This document shows positions 53,939 to 63,862 of a DNA stretch of 64,000 nucleotides, piece after piece; positions within the stretch are counted from its first letter, which is position 1, and the number at the start of each line of letters is the position of its first letter. Source of the DNA: Dickeya lacustris (GTDB lineage Bacteria; Pseudomonadota; Gammaproteobacteria; Enterobacterales; Enterobacteriaceae); NCBI RefSeq assembly GCF_029635795.1, contig NZ_CP114280.1:4278001-4342000 (forward strand), in the 5' to 3' direction. Below the pieces are notes generated by a model, which worked only from the letters and a program-made list of their open reading frames with translations, searched no databases and had not been told where the DNA came from. Both the position numbers and the translations under genes were made by a program.

Positions 53939-55636
53939 TCAGAACGAGGTGCGTTTGTAGGTACGGTACTGCGCCTGCCAGAAATTATGGCCGATGGCTT
54001 TCACCAGCGCATCTTCAGAGGTCAACTCAGCCACGCCTTGCAATTGGGCGGCTTTTGCCACTTCCAGCGCAATGTACTTGGAAACGGACTGAATATCGCT
54101 GACTTCCGGCAGCAGGGCCCCTTCGCCTTTGGAGGCCAGCGGGGAACAATCCGCCAGCGCGCGGCTGGACGCCATCAACATGCCGTCGGTGATGCGTTTT
54201 GCGCCACTGGCCAGCACGCCCAATCCGATACCCGGGAAAATATACGAGTTATTACACTGCGCGATAGGGTAGACCTTATCTTTATACTGCACGGGCGCAA
54301 ACGGGCTGCCTGTCGCCACCAGCGCGGCACCATCCGTCCAGCGGATAATATCTTCCGGGCGGGCTTCGACGCGCGATGTCGGGTTTGACAGCGGCATCAC
54401 GATAGGCCGTGGGCAGTGGCGGTGCATTTCACGGATAATCTCTTCCGTGAACAGACCCGGCTGACCGGAAACGCCAATCAGAATGGTCGGTTTCGCATTG
54501 CGCATCACATCCATCAGCGAAATGGCATCGCTGTTAACATCCCAGGCGCTGAGGCTGTCACTTTTCTGCACCAGTTTGCTCTGGAAATCGAGCAGATTAG
54601 GCAGCTTGTCCGTGAGCAGGCCGAAGCGATCCACCATGAATACGCGGGCGCGCGCTTCTTCATCGCTCAACCCTTCTGATTTCATCTGAGCAATAATCTG
54701 CTCGGCAATACCGCAGCCAGCGGAACCCGCACCCAGGAAGGTGACGGTTTGATCGCGCAATTGGCTACCGGCAGCACGGCTGGCGGCAATCAAACTACCG
54801 AGCGCCACGGCGGCGGTGCCCTGGATATCATCATTGAAGCTACAGAGTTCATCGCGGTAGCGGTTTAACAGCGGCATCGCGTTGCTCTGGGCGAAATCTT
54901 CGAACTGAAGCAGCACGTTGGGCCAGCGACGTTTGACTGCCTGAATAAAGTCATCCACGAAGGCATAGTATTCATCACCGGTAATACGCGGGTGACGCCA
55001 GCCCATGTAGAGCGGGTCGTTCAGGCGCTGCGGATTGTTGGTGCCGACATCCAGTACCACGGGCAGGGTATAGGCAGGGCTAATGCCGCCACATGCGGTA
55101 TATAACGATAATTTACCGATAGGAATCCCCATGCCGCCGATGCCCTGATCGCCAAGGCCGAGAATACGCTCACCGTCGGTTACGACGATGACTTTTACGT
55201 TCTGTTTGGTGGCGTTTTGCAGCATGTCATCGATGTGTTCACGGTTCGGATAAGAGATGAACAGACCACGAGCGCGGCGGTAAATATCGGAGAAGTGTTC
55301 GCAAGCAGCACCGACCGTTGGCGTATAAATGATAGGCATCATTTCGCTCAGGTGGGTTTCCAACAGGCGGTAGAACAGGGTTTCATTCGTGTCCTGAATG
55401 TTGCGCAGGTACACATGTTTTTCCATATCGTTTTTGAATTCCTGATACTGCCGCCAGGCTCGCTCGGCCTGTTCTTCAATCGTTTCTACCGCTTCGGGCA
55501 ACAGACCGTGCAGGTTAAACTGGGCGCGTTCTGCGTCACTAAAGGCGCTGCCTTTATTCAGCAGAGGAAATTCAAGCAGGATAGGGCCCGCGTAGGGGAT
55601 ATACAGAGGACGTTTACTTTCGTATTCCAATTCCAT
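53939..55636 (-). CDS. maeA: NAD-dependent malic enzyme
   Basis: 565 residues, the length of E. coli MaeA (SfcA). The malic-enzyme signature region [16 protein letters not shown] is present, as are [19 protein letters not shown], the Tyr of IIYTPTVG and the nucleotide loop [14 protein letters not shown]. It oxidatively decarboxylates malate to pyruvate with NAD+. Single gene with its own terminator. Confidence 0.96.
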   Translation of the reverse strand: MELEYESKRPLYIPYAGPILLEFPLLNKGSAFSDAERAQFNLHGLLPEAVETIEEQAERAWRQYQEFKNDMEKHVYLRNIQDTNETLFYRLLETHLSEMMPIIYTPTVGAACEHFSDIYRRARGLFISYPNREHIDDMLQNATKQNVKVIVVTDGERILGLGDQGIGGMGIPIGKLSLYTACGGISPAYTLPVVLDVGTNNPQRLNDPLYMGWRHPRITGDEYYAFVDDFIQAVKRRWPNVLLQFEDFAQSNAMPLLNRYRDELCSFNDDIQGTAAVALGSLIAASRAAGSQLRDQTVTFLGAGSAGCGIAEQIIAQMKSEGLSDEEARARVFMVDRFGLLTDKLPNLLDFQSKLVQKSDSLSAWDVNSDAISLMDVMRNAKPTILIGVSGQPGLFTEEIIREMHRHCPRPIVMPLSNPTSRVEARPEDIIRWTDGAALVATGSPFAPVQYKDKVYPIAQCNNSYIFPGIGLGVLASGAKRITDGMLMASSRALADCSPLASKGEGALLPEVSDIQSVSKYIALEVAKAAQLQGVAELTSEDALVKAIGHNFWQAQYRTYKRTSF

Positions 55637-55993
55637 GACGTTTGACTCTTTCGGTAGCTGGTGGGTAGCTGAAATCGGCTCAGAGAACCAAGGAAGCGAT
55701 AGGATGGGGGCGATCTTAAAGTACCCAGAAAATATGTACAGGGATTGTTAATTAAAATAATTACAGATGACTTGCATATAAAAAATGTGTGGGAGAAATC
55801 ACATATTATCTGGCTTGCGCCGCGATTTTAGCGGCACGTTTCTTCTTCTCTTCTTCTCTTCTTCTTGCATGGTGAGAGCAAGACCCCTCGGCGTCGCCGA
55901 CAGGTATCTTGCTCGACCGTCGCTTGCGTGCGCGCATCGTCCTGCTAGCGCGCACGGTGAGACCAGAGGGGAGGCTATCGCTTCGCGGCGACG
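55637..55993. other. Intergenic region between maeA and cdd
   Basis: Upstream region of maeA on the minus strand and downstream region of cdd. It contains TTCTTC-type tracts at about 55835-55870 and GC-rich partly inverted words (AGGCTA...TAGCCT around 55972-56000) that may end the cdd message. No gene seen. Confidence 0.45.
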
Positions 55994-56890
55994 CTAGCCT
56001 GAAATCACCGCCAGCTCACGGCGCAGCGCCTGGCAACCCAACGAGGCCAGTAACGGTTGCGCCAGGCTCCACTGACTTAATGCGCCATGCTCCGTTTCAA
56101 CCAGAACGGCCTGCTGAATGCGGGCAAAAGACTCCCCGGCCAGATTGACGAGGTTTAACGCGGCCTGTAGCGGAGGCAGGCTGGGGTTGAAGGCGGCATT
56201 TTCCGCATAACAACCGCTGTAGGTGTTGCCCGATGCGGTTTGTAGCGCTATTCCGCTGAAGGCTTTGCTGTATGGCGCGTGGCTGCGGTTTGCCGCCATC
56301 AGTGCTAACTGCACCAGCGGACTGTCGCTTTCGAGTGTCAGCCGGTTATCAATCTTATCCATTAACAGCGTGGTGATAGCCAGATCGCGCGGGCCAAACG
56401 CATCGGGCAGGTAGTGGCCGAGCGGAGCGGCGTCCCGGCCGGGCAGACAGATGCGTAAACCCGGCGCGCTGTTAAGTTCATTCATAAACTGGCGGCAGTG
56501 CCCACAGGGGGTGTAGTTAACCGTAACGGCGCGCAGCGCCGGTTCATGGCGCAACCAGGCATGGCTGATGGCGCTTTGTTCGGCGTGAACGGTCTGTTGC
56601 AGCGGTTGTCCGGCAAATTCCATATTGGCACCCCAGTAGAAGGCACCACTAACGCCCTGAGCAATCGCGCCAACGTGAAAGTTGGATACCGGCGTTACGG
56701 CGCAGGCTGCGGCAAGGGGGAGGAGCGCAAAAGCCAGCGCATCGGCATCGAGCCCACACTGCGCGCACAACTGCGCCACCTCCTCGGCACTGAGCATGGC
56801 GGCAAAATCCTCCCGCGCCAAGATGGGTTCCAGCGCCTGTTGTAGCGTTGCGGGCAGTGTGGTGAAAGCGTCATGAAAGCGTACTTGCAT
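55994..56890 (-). CDS. cdd: Cytidine deaminase
   Basis: 298 residues, like the large homodimeric enterobacterial Cdd (294 in E. coli). The zinc and catalytic motif is [11 protein letters not shown] with PCGHCRQF; the C-terminal half is the degenerate second deaminase domain. It converts cytidine and deoxycytidine to uridine forms, and so links functionally to the nucleoside hydrolases at the left end, though it is not adjacent. A CRP-like site lies 170 bp upstream. The order yohJ-yohK-cdd is as in E. coli. Confidence 0.96.
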   Translation of the reverse strand: MQVRFHDAFTTLPATLQQALEPILAREDFAAMLSAEEVAQLCAQCGLDADALAFALLPLAAACAVTPVSNFHVGAIAQGVSGAFYWGANMEFAGQPLQQTVHAEQSAISHAWLRHEPALRAVTVNYTPCGHCRQFMNELNSAPGLRICLPGRDAAPLGHYLPDAFGPRDLAITTLLMDKIDNRLTLESDSPLVQLALMAANRSHAPYSKAFSGIALQTASGNTYSGCYAENAAFNPSLPPLQAALNLVNLAGESFARIQQAVLVETEHGALSQWSLAQPLLASLGCQALRRELAVISG

Positions 56891-57289
56891 GGTGGCCTCT
56901 CTTCAGCGGTTTTCAGGTACAAAACGTAAAACGTGGTCGAGGGTGTAACAGACGACTGCGTTTTTAATGGTGGCAGGCGCGCTCTGCGCCGCGCATGTTC
57001 AGCACGGTGGCTGTGTGCTCTCTCTTTTTACGCAGTCTGGTGGGATCTGCGCTAAACGAATGTGATTTTTATCACTTTTATAATGCAATCAATGAAAAAT
57101 AAATCACAAATGCGAGATGTTTCGCAGGTTTTGGCCGCTGTGGTGAGCGAAAGCGCAATCAGAAGAGGGGCAGACGAGCGCAGCGCGCAGGCCAGAAGCG
57201 ATCGTGTCAGAGGCGTCGGGCCAGACGCTATCTGGCCAGAAGAGAGCACAAGGGGCTTTGCCGTGCCCCTTGCGGGTGTTGACGGAGGG
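56891..57289. other. cdd promoter region and yohK 3' hairpins
   Basis: Contains the CRP-like site at 57058-57079 and two hairpins near the end of yohK: GGCCAGA at 57219-57225 with 57231-57237, and CAAGGGGC at 57249-57256 with 57265-57272. The latter is a possible weak terminator of yohJK on the minus strand. No gene seen. Confidence 0.6.
57058..57079. promoter_or_regulatory. CRP-binding site upstream of cdd
   Basis: AATGTGATTTTTATCACTTT contains TGTGA-N6-TCACT, one mismatch from the core consensus. cdd is known in E. coli to be activated by cAMP-CRP and repressed by CytR, so a site here is expected. A weaker second half-matched site (TGAAA-N6-TCACA) lies at 57093-57108. Confidence 0.75.
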
Positions 57290-57988
57290 TTAGCCTGCCA
57301 TTAAGCGCAAAATAACCGGAAACAGAAACGGCGCAATCAGTGACGTGATGATGCCGCATATCACCAGCGCCAGCGAGCTAAAGGCACCTTCCTGAAAATC
57401 GACTTCGGCACAGCGGGCGGTTCCCAGCGCGTGGGAGGCCGTCCCCATTGCCAGACCACGGGCAGACTTGGCGCGAATATTCAGGCGATTAAACAGCGCA
57501 TGGCCAAACACGGCACCGAGAATACCCACCAGAATCACGCACATGGCGCTGATGGCAGGAATACCGCCGATGGATGAGGCAACGGCCATCGCAATCGGTG
57601 TGGTGACGGATTTCGGTAAAACCGATGCGGCAATTTCCCGCGAAGCGCCTAACCAGAGCGCAATGACCGTACCGGAAATAATGGCGGTGACGCTGCCGAT
57701 AAAACAGATACTGATGATGGATTTCCAGCGGGCGCGAATTTGATGCAACTGCTCATAGAGCGGGAAGGCGAGCGCGACAACCGCCGGCTGGAGCAGGCTG
57801 TTGAGCGATGCGCTGCCCTGAAAGTAGTGATCATACGGGATATCCAGTACCAGCAGCAGCGGAATAATCACCAGCATCGATACCAGTAGCGGGTTCAACA
57901 GCGGCATTTTCAAGCGTAATGCCAGATGACGGGCGCAGAAAAATACCACCAGCGTCAGCGGTAATGACCACCAGATAAAGTGCATCAT
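57290..57988 (-). CDS. yohK: LrgB/CidB-family membrane protein YohK
   Basis: 232 residues with about eight hydrophobic segments. [21 protein letters not shown] and [14 protein letters not shown] are characteristic of LrgB proteins. The family is linked to murein hydrolase control or metabolite (for example pyruvate) export. It overlaps yohJ by 4 bp (ATGA). Confidence 0.93.
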   Translation of the reverse strand: MMHFIWWSLPLTLVVFFCARHLALRLKMPLLNPLLVSMLVIIPLLLVLDIPYDHYFQGSASLNSLLQPAVVALAFPLYEQLHQIRARWKSIISICFIGSVTAIISGTVIALWLGASREIAASVLPKSVTTPIAMAVASSIGGIPAISAMCVILVGILGAVFGHALFNRLNIRAKSARGLAMGTASHALGTARCAEVDFQEGAFSSLALVICGIITSLIAPFLFPVILRLMAG

Positions 57989-58398
57989 TTTTCGTTGTCC
58001 TCATGCTCTTTCACGGCGGCATGCCCGGCTTTGTTATCACGGTGCATCATTTGGGTGGTGTAGCCCACGACAATCATCACAATAACGGTGCTGATAAGAC
58101 AAGAGACGACGATCGGGCCAAACTGACTGCGCACCAGATCGTAATAATTCATGACGCCAACGCCTATCGGCACAAACAGCAAGGCCATGTAGCGTAAAAA
58201 GAGATGACAACCCGGTTTAACCCAGCGAGCGGGCAGAATTTGCGAGGCCAGCAGTGCAAATAACATCAACATGCCGAGAATGCTGCCGGGAATGGTGATG
58301 GGTAAGAGCGCAGAGAGCGCGTTGCCTGCCAGCAGGCAAAGATAAATAACAGCAAATGCGCGTAGGTATTGCCAACACAGCGTAATGAAATAAGGCAT
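57985..58398 (-). CDS. yohJ: LrgA/CidA-family holin-like protein YohJ
   Basis: 137 residues with four hydrophobic segments. [16 protein letters not shown] and [16 protein letters not shown] are family hallmarks. It forms a membrane complex with YohK, encoded in overlap downstream. Confidence 0.93.
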   Translation of the reverse strand: MPYFITLCWQYLRAFAVIYLCLLAGNALSALLPITIPGSILGMLMLFALLASQILPARWVKPGCHLFLRYMALLFVPIGVGVMNYYDLVRSQFGPIVVSCLISTVIVMIVVGYTTQMMHRDNKAGHAAVKEHEDNEK

Positions 58399-58630
58399 AA
58401 AGAGGCGTCCTGTTAAACCGTGCGTCTGATAATAACGCTAATGGCTGCGCTGTGCTATGCGTCACAAAACCGTGTCACAAAACCGTGTGATAAAGCTGTG
58501 TCACAAAACGTTATCACATCATGGCGATGCGCCAGAGATGAGCGAGTGGGCTCGCCGGGTTTGGCGTCATGGCCGGCTGATGGCATGACAACAGCCAGAC
58601 GCGCCGTACAGGGCGGCAAGCTCCCGGCAG

Positions 58631-58675
58631 GGCCGGGAGCGAGAGGGCCGGGAGCGAGAGGGCCGGGAGCGAGAG
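58631..58675. repeat. Three 15-bp tandem repeats downstream of bgxA
   Basis: GGCCGGGAGCGAGAG occurs three times in tandem at 58631-58645, 58646-58660 and 58661-58675, ending 3 bp before the bgxA stop. CTCCCGGC at 58621-58628 with the first unit forms a hairpin (CTCCCGGC, AG, GGCCGGGAG), which on the minus strand could end bgxA transcription. Confidence 0.85.
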
Positions 58676-58677
58676 GG

Positions 58678-60642
58678 TTAGTGCGGTAAGCCGTAGCCGA
58701 AGGGGAATAAGGGGGCCTGGCTGTCGTAGGGAACATCCGGCTGTTGTTTTCGCACCGCCTGCATCGAGGAGGGCAGCTCAAACGGCAGCCTTGCCTGATA
58801 AGCGGCGCCAGAGGTCAGCCGGTCAAGCAGGACGCGATCGCTGATCCCAAAGTTGGCAATCAGCGCCCGGGTTTTGCCGGTGATGTTGGTCAGAATGGCA
58901 GGGCGCTCCATGTAGACCGTGACCAGCGTCGGCACCTTGGCGCTGGCGCTCACGATGGCCTGATAGTCGGCATTATCAGGGCTGAAGGCCAGTGAGCCTT
59001 CGTGGTGTCGGCTGCCGAAGAAAAAGTTCTTATGCGGTTGTTCATACGGGGTTCGGGTACGAATTAATGCAATATCTGCTTGTTCTGGCGTTGCGACGAC
59101 GTTAAAGCCAGCCGCGCGTGCGGTGGCGCTATCGATACCGTACAACCACACGTTGCTGCCTTTACGCAGCGGCAAGAGATTGTTGTTTTGCAACAAGACC
59201 AGCGCGCGAGCCTGTGTGGTGTCGGCCAATTGCTGCCAGTCTGTTTTGCCGACCAGCGCATCGGCCTGTGCCGGGTCAACATAAGGGCGCTCGAACAGGC
59301 CAGTCTGGAATTTTTGTTTTAAAATGCGCTTCACCGAGGCATCCAGTCGTGCTTCGCTGATCTGGCCCTCTTGCACGGCATTCACCAGCACGGCGGAGTC
59401 GGTAACGCCGCCGAACTGATCGATACCCGCATTCACGGCTTTGACGAAGCGAGCCGACGGCGTCAGGCGTTCTACCCCCCACGGCATACCGCGTGGCACC
59501 GGTTTTTCGCCCGCTTTGACGCCAGTAAGACAGTCGTCTTTACAGTCGTTGGTGATAAGCCAGTCACTGAGGATGACACCGTCAAACCCATACTGACCGC
59601 GTAACAAATCGGTGAGCAAAAAGCGGTTAAAACCAGCGCCGACGGGCTCAATCGGCTTACCATGCCAACTGGCGTGACGCAAAATCGAATACGTTGGCAT
59701 GATAGCGGCGGCATGCGCTTCAAATGCGCCAGTAAACGGGTCGATATGCTGTTGTAGGGTATTGGCGCGGAACTGGGCGTATTTGCCATAGGCGTTGTGG
59801 CTGTCCCACCCTTCTTTTGCCGCACCATAGCCCACCCAATGTTTCACCACGGAAACGACGCTTTGGCTATTTAGGCCATTGCCGCCGTTTTGCATACCGG
59901 TGACATAGCCGCGTACCATGCGTTTGGTGAGTTCGGGGTCTTCGCCAAAGGTGCCGTCGATACGCGGCCAGCGGGGTTCGCTGGATAAATCCGCCTGCGG
60001 CGATAGCGCTTCGGTAATGCCGACGGCGCGGTATTCCTGACGCACGATATCGGCATACTGGCGCACCAGTGCTTCATCGCCAATGGCGGCAAGCCCCAAC
60101 GTTTCCGGCCATTTACTGAATTTTCCCACCGAGACACTGACGCCCACCAGCGACTGGAAAGAGCTGCGCGGGTCGGTGCTGATGGTAATCGGAATACCCA
60201 GTCGGGTTTGTTCCGCTAGCTGCTGTAATTTGTTGTTTTCCTCGGCCATCTGCGCCGGATTATCGCCGGAAAGCCGGGTAATAAAACTGTTGACGTAGCG
60301 ATCGGCAATCATGATTTTTGCCGCATTGAGATCATACTGAGTACCCGCACCGGTGACGCTGCCTGCCGTTGGCGCGGAGCCGTGCATCATGACGCCTGCT
60401 TTTTCTGCCAGCGTCATACGTGAGACCAAATCCACCGCCCGCTCTGCCGCAGGCAGTCGCCAGTCTTCATAAGGGTTCAGTTGTCCGTCGCGGTTCAGGT
60501 CTTTAAATGTCAGCCCGTTGACCCTGATCATCGGTGCGCCACGGCTATCGAGCACGGCCTGTTGTACTGCGCTTGCCAGAGGGGAAAACAGTAAGGGTAG
60601 CGCGATGAGCAGCGCTTTAGGGGATATCGCACTTTTTTCCAT
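58678..60642 (-). CDS. bgxA: Periplasmic beta-glucosidase/beta-xylosidase, GH3 (BgxA)
   Basis: 654 residues from ATG 60642, with a signal peptide ending at LASAVQ. The frame from 60693 lacks a signal at its start. GH3 N-domain: LDSRGAPMIRV, ADLSSEPRWPRIDGTFGEDPEL, GFDGVILSDWL with the nucleophile Asp. The C-domain follows (ALVLLQNNNLLPLRKG). There is no fibronectin-III tail, unlike BglX. The length equals the BgxA enzyme reported from Erwinia chrysanthemi, which cleaves aryl glucosides and xylosides. It would process cello- or xylo-oligosaccharides, or plant glucosides, in the periplasm. Confidence 0.92.
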   Translation of the reverse strand: MEKSAISPKALLIALPLLFSPLASAVQQAVLDSRGAPMIRVNGLTFKDLNRDGQLNPYEDWRLPAAERAVDLVSRMTLAEKAGVMMHGSAPTAGSVTGAGTQYDLNAAKIMIADRYVNSFITRLSGDNPAQMAEENNKLQQLAEQTRLGIPITISTDPRSSFQSLVGVSVSVGKFSKWPETLGLAAIGDEALVRQYADIVRQEYRAVGITEALSPQADLSSEPRWPRIDGTFGEDPELTKRMVRGYVTGMQNGGNGLNSQSVVSVVKHWVGYGAAKEGWDSHNAYGKYAQFRANTLQQHIDPFTGAFEAHAAAIMPTYSILRHASWHGKPIEPVGAGFNRFLLTDLLRGQYGFDGVILSDWLITNDCKDDCLTGVKAGEKPVPRGMPWGVERLTPSARFVKAVNAGIDQFGGVTDSAVLVNAVQEGQISEARLDASVKRILKQKFQTGLFERPYVDPAQADALVGKTDWQQLADTTQARALVLLQNNNLLPLRKGSNVWLYGIDSATARAAGFNVVATPEQADIALIRTRTPYEQPHKNFFFGSRHHEGSLAFSPDNADYQAIVSASAKVPTLVTVYMERPAILTNITGKTRALIANFGISDRVLLDRLTSGAAYQARLPFELPSSMQAVRKQQPDVPYDSQAPLFPFGYGLPH

Positions 60643-60979
60643 GTGTAGATTTCTCGTTATTTGAGGTGGTACAGCGGTTGCAGACAACGGCAATACCGCT
60701 TCACAGCGCCTGTGGGAAAGCGCTTGCCGTTGTCCTGCCAGAGAGGTTGTTCACGCTTGTCATTCACATGAGTCATTCACATTAGCAATTCACATCAATA
60801 GTCCACCTCAACACTAGTGCAGCCTTCAGGTGGCCTTCAAGCCAGCGGGATAGAATTCTGGATAGAGTTCAAAGAAATCGTGGATGAGAATAGCGGTGAG
60901 CGGTGCGCTGCCACCGACAGGGGGTGGCAGCCGTTATTGCGCAGTGTGTAATAAGGGGCAGCGGTGGGTCTGGTCAGGC
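60643..60979. other. bgxA promoter region and DUF2269 gene 3' region
   Basis: Contains the operator-like element described separately and, near the DUF2269 gene, a 9-bp hairpin GCTGCCACC at 60907-60915 with 60923-60931 that may end its message. No gene seen. Confidence 0.55.
60684..60733. promoter_or_regulatory. LacI-type operator and nested inverted repeat before bgxA
   Basis: AAGCGCTT at 60718-60725 is the core of a GalR/LacI-type operator (GGAAAGCGCTTGCC). A longer inverted repeat, ACAACGGCAA at 60684-60693 with TTGCCGTTGT at 60724-60733, encloses it. Both lie 40-90 bp before the bgxA start. The repressor is not encoded in the window. Confidence 0.5.
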
Positions 60980-61465
60980 TTAGTGGATAAAAGAGGCGAG
61001 GCTCAATAGATTCATCGTCAGTTGGTTATGCAATAACATCGCCAGCAGAATCAGGCTGGTTGACCCCATTTGGGTTAACACCGCACGGTGCAGCCGGGCG
61101 GTATGCAGTAGCCAGCCGGGTTCGCCAGGGGCGGTGGTGTCGAGTGCGGTCGTGGCCGGGTCACGCCATTTTTTTTCGGCGATAGAGTCGATAACGAAAA
61201 AGGCCACGCTCAGGACAAACCATAACTGGAATAAGCGGTGCCAGTCATCGAGCCACAACATAACGGACCCGCTTATCATCAGCAGCCAGCCTGCCACGTT
61301 GTAGAATCTGTCGGTAATGGTTAATCCACTCAGCAACAGTTGCTTTTCGGGGGGCTGTTGGCAGGATTGCAGCCGCCATGAAAGCCAGGGGGCAAACAGT
61401 AACGGGCCGGTAGCAGCCACTGCCGCCAGCGCATGCATCAATTTCATCAGATTATATTCCAGCAT
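60980..61465 (-). CDS. DUF2269-family inner-membrane protein
   Basis: 161 residues with four hydrophobic segments (about 8-28, 45-70, 78-98, 130-155), basic loops and an N-terminal MKLMHALAAVAATGPLLFAPWL typical of DUF2269. No known function. ATG 61465 has GGAAATAACC upstream. It stands alone between bgxA and an unannotated gap. Confidence 0.8.
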   Translation of the reverse strand: MLEYNLMKLMHALAAVAATGPLLFAPWLSWRLQSCQQPPEKQLLLSGLTITDRFYNVAGWLLMISGSVMLWLDDWHRLFQLWFVLSVAFFVIDSIAEKKWRDPATTALDTTAPGEPGWLLHTARLHRAVLTQMGSTSLILLAMLLHNQLTMNLLSLASFIH

Positions 61466-62142
61466 GGGTTATTTCCTTTTTATCGTGAGCCGTGTTTTAT
61501 CGTGAACGGCGTTGTAGCGTGAATCGTCGTGCGCTTACGGTAACGCAGCACAGTTCAGGCGGGAATGTTCGATAATGTCATGATATCGAATAAAAGTGAC
61601 AACTCATGGGCATGAGGCGATGCTGCCATCGGCGTTCTGGTCGTGCAGCACATCGATGTTAGTCGTCGCAGAGGGCTAGCGTGTTTTTCGTCTGGGATAT
61701 TGCAGAAACGCCATCGTAGCTTGCTTGCGGCTGCGCACTCGCAGTACCGCGCAGCCAGGCTACAAGTGGCCTGCCGTTCCCGGTCGCAAGCGTCCGGTGC
61801 TACCTGTGCCCCACCGTGGAGGCCTGGTTAGAACAACACTCTCTGAAAATTCGTTGAGGTTTAGCAGGACGGGGGATGGGATTGCTTCAACCTCTCAGTA
61901 CGTACCGGTTTCGCCGGGCATCGGCGATTCAGCTATTCACCCCTAATTAACACCTGAATATCACCTGTTATGTCCTTCGGGCATGATTTACCGGCTACGC
62001 ACTGCTCGCCAGTCTAAAAAATTACCTTCGGTATAGTCTGCTGTGAACGAGGAGCGGACATACTACTACTTCCCGTTTATAGATATTGATAGCACATGAT
62101 TGTCGACCAACCTCGAAACGATTCATTCGACCAACTTGTGAT
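61466..62142. other. 677-bp gap without a clear gene
   Basis: No open frame with a credible start or known product on either strand. Codon-like stretches between about 61640 and 61830 are interrupted. The stretch 61850-62080 is less GC-rich and may be degraded sequence from mobile DNA. I looked for a group II intron end and a tRNA and found neither. Confidence 0.4.
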
Positions 62143-62871
62143 TTACATCAGTAAAAACCCGTCAAATGCTGCCATTGACTTTTTTCTTTCAGCAAGGAGC
62201 GAGATCTTGTCCGGCTCCGAAAGATGTGAGCCGGGCGTGGGCAGGGCAGAAGCGGTATCCTCAAGCCAACGATGAAAAAGAACATTGCTAAAGAATTCCG
62301 GGGCCTGTGTCTTCTGTACTCGAGCCATCGCGATATGTGTAGCAATAACTGGATTGACCTTGGAATACGTGAAACGTGAAGAGGGATGGTTTACTACGGC
62401 CACTGGCACGCTACCGGCAAGTGACCTAATCCGATTGCCGTTACGTAGGCTGAAGCAAATAATCACATCCGGAGCCAACACCTCCAGGACTTCGGTAAAT
62501 GCTTTCTCACTGCGTTGCCAGACGTCTGCGGGTGGCGCAACACGGCTGCCCTGTACGAATTCCTGCAAAAAGTTGTAATAAGCAACACTGTTCCAGAACT
62601 CCTTTCTTTGTGTATCGGAGAAGCGCTTTCTGACGTTCTGAACAGCAGACATTATTAAGGTGAAATGCTTATGTCGTGAAAGCTTACCGGTTGCCAGAGG
62701 GTGCCTCTCACCCAAAGCAAGCGCCTTAACTATTTCGGGAGTGACTGTTGGACGTTCATGCTGCTTACTGCCATAGTGAGACTCGCACACCAAAAGCATG
62801 CGTAATCCGTAAAATCCTTTCTCATAGTGGAGGCCGACCCAAGGTGCAAAGCGGACGTTACTTTTATTCAT
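62143..62871 (-). CDS. Uncertain protein with a uracil-DNA-glycosylase-like fold
   Basis: 242 residues from ATG 62871 (AAGG six bases upstream; ATG 62877 is directly after AAGG and less likely). Three segments recall the UDG superfamily: an N-terminal strand-loop LRMLLVCESHYG, a middle FWNSVAYYNFLQEFV followed by APDVIICFSLR, and VNHPSSRF where UDGs have the HPS leucine-loop motif. The polar Asp-Pro-Tyr or Asn-Pro catalytic loop of true UDGs is not clear, so it may be inactive on uracil or a different branch. AT-richer than bgxA. It lies alone near an IS-disrupted regulator. Confidence 0.6.
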   Translation of the reverse strand: MNKSNVRFAPWVGLHYEKGFYGLRMLLVCESHYGSKQHERPTVTPEIVKALALGERHPLATGKLSRHKHFTLIMSAVQNVRKRFSDTQRKEFWNSVAYYNFLQEFVQGSRVAPPADVWQRSEKAFTEVLEVLAPDVIICFSLRNGNRIRSLAGSVPVAVVNHPSSRFTYSKVNPVIATHIAMARVQKTQAPEFFSNVLFHRWLEDTASALPTPGSHLSEPDKISLLAERKKSMAAFDGFLLM

Positions 62872-63237
62872 TGTCATCCTTAGTTACTTTCTTATCAAAC
62901 CATCACTGATGCCTCTAAAGTATCAGAGTTAATTTTTCTTTTTAACCGGCAATTGATTAAACGTGATGCACTTCATTATTGAGCAGCTTGACGGTCCGCT
63001 CCTGGCACTCAGCGGACGTTTGTGTACAAGAGGCGCAACAACCCTCCGCAGAGACGCGAAATCTACGGTCAAGCCATTAGACTTGATGATCGACATTCAG
63101 GCTAATGCGCAATGCTGGTGTGAAAGGTGAAGCGAAGGGCCATCAGCGGTAAAGCAAGGTTTTACCTTCGCAGGGGGCTGGCTCACTTCGCTTCATATGA
63201 TGGTTGCTAACCATCATATATTTATTACATACAAGAC
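62872..63237. other. Gap between the UDG-like gene and the AraC fragment
   Basis: No gene. It holds an inverted repeat TGAAGCGAAG at 63128-63137 with 63186-63195 and an 11-bp repeat ATATGATGGTT at 63195-63205 with 63209-63219, followed by TTTATT on the plus strand. The latter lies just downstream of the minus-strand AraC fragment and may be its terminator. Confidence 0.5.
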
Positions 63238-63348
63238 TCAGGGGGCGGGGGGCTTTTGTGTATTGAGGTAGCGGCGAGCATAGCTGGGGCTGTTGCCGGT
63301 CATGCGGCGAAACCAGTGCCCAAAGGAGTCGCTGGATGAAAACCCTAG
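63238..63348 (-). pseudogene. C-terminal end of an AraC-family regulator cut by an IS
   Basis: On the minus strand the frame reads LGFSSSDSFGHWFRRMTG, then NSPSYARRYLN and a short proline-rich tail to TGA at 63240-63238. This is the last helix-turn-helix and tail of an AraC protein. It begins exactly at the CTAG (63345-63348) next to the IS end, so the upstream part of the gene should lie beyond the element, outside the window. Confidence 0.8.
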
Positions 63349-63385
63349 GGTGTGTCCCGTAACTATTTTTTGTACAATCAGGGAC

Positions 63386-63862
63386 ATGATTTCACCACAA
63401 AAGTCCTTTAATTTGGCTCGTTACGATTTTCCCGATGACGCCTGGGCGTTGATTTCTCCCATGCTGCCACCTGAAAGAGGCTCTTCCCGAGGCGGGCGTC
63501 CTTATTTTGCGCACAGACATGTCATGAATGGCATATTTTGGGTGCTTTGCTCTGGCGCACCCTGGCGGGACTTACCTGAGCGTTATGGTCAATGGAAAAC
63601 CATTTACAACCGCTTCAATCGGTGGTCTAAAGCCGGAATAATGAACAGCATTTTCAATAAATTACTCCAGATTCTGGATGAAAAAGCGCTGATAGACTGG
63701 GATGTTATCGCGCTGGATGGCAGTAACGTTCGCGCCCTGAAAGCGGCCGCCGGTGCGAAAAAAAACATCCCGATGAATGCGAGGACCATGGGCTGGGTCG
63801 CTCTCGCGGCGGCTTTGGCACCAAAATCCATCTGGCGACAGATGGCACAGGATTACCACTGA
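63386..63862 (+). CDS. IS5-family transposase, OrfA frame
   Basis: 158 codons from ATG 63386, with the family start FPDDAWALISPMLPPE and GGRPYFAHRHVMNGIFWVL, GAPWRDLPERYGQW and WDVIALDGSNVRALK carrying the first catalytic Asp. At GCG-AAAAAAAAC (A8 at 63758-63765) a -1 shift leads into the orfB frame (HPDE, DHGLGRSRGGFGTK). Without the shift the frame ends at 63862 with an unrelated tail. Confidence 0.8.
   Translation: MISPQKSFNLARYDFPDDAWALISPMLPPERGSSRGGRPYFAHRHVMNGIFWVLCSGAPWRDLPERYGQWKTIYNRFNRWSKAGIMNSIFNKLLQILDEKALIDWDVIALDGSNVRALKAAAGAKKNIPMNARTMGWVALAAALAPKSIWRQMAQDYH

Noticed and set aside
57093..57108. Second CRP site near cdd
   Set aside because: Only one half-site is good, and the centre-to-centre distance of 32 bp does not fit the known tandem CRP arrangement of cdd.
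58631..58675. Possible CRISPR-like array
   Set aside because: The three 15-bp units are directly adjacent without spacers, so this is a simple tandem repeat.
61850..62080. Possible group II intron 3' end or RNA gene
   Set aside because: A few words looked familiar, but no domain V-like hairpin or complete cloverleaf could be drawn.
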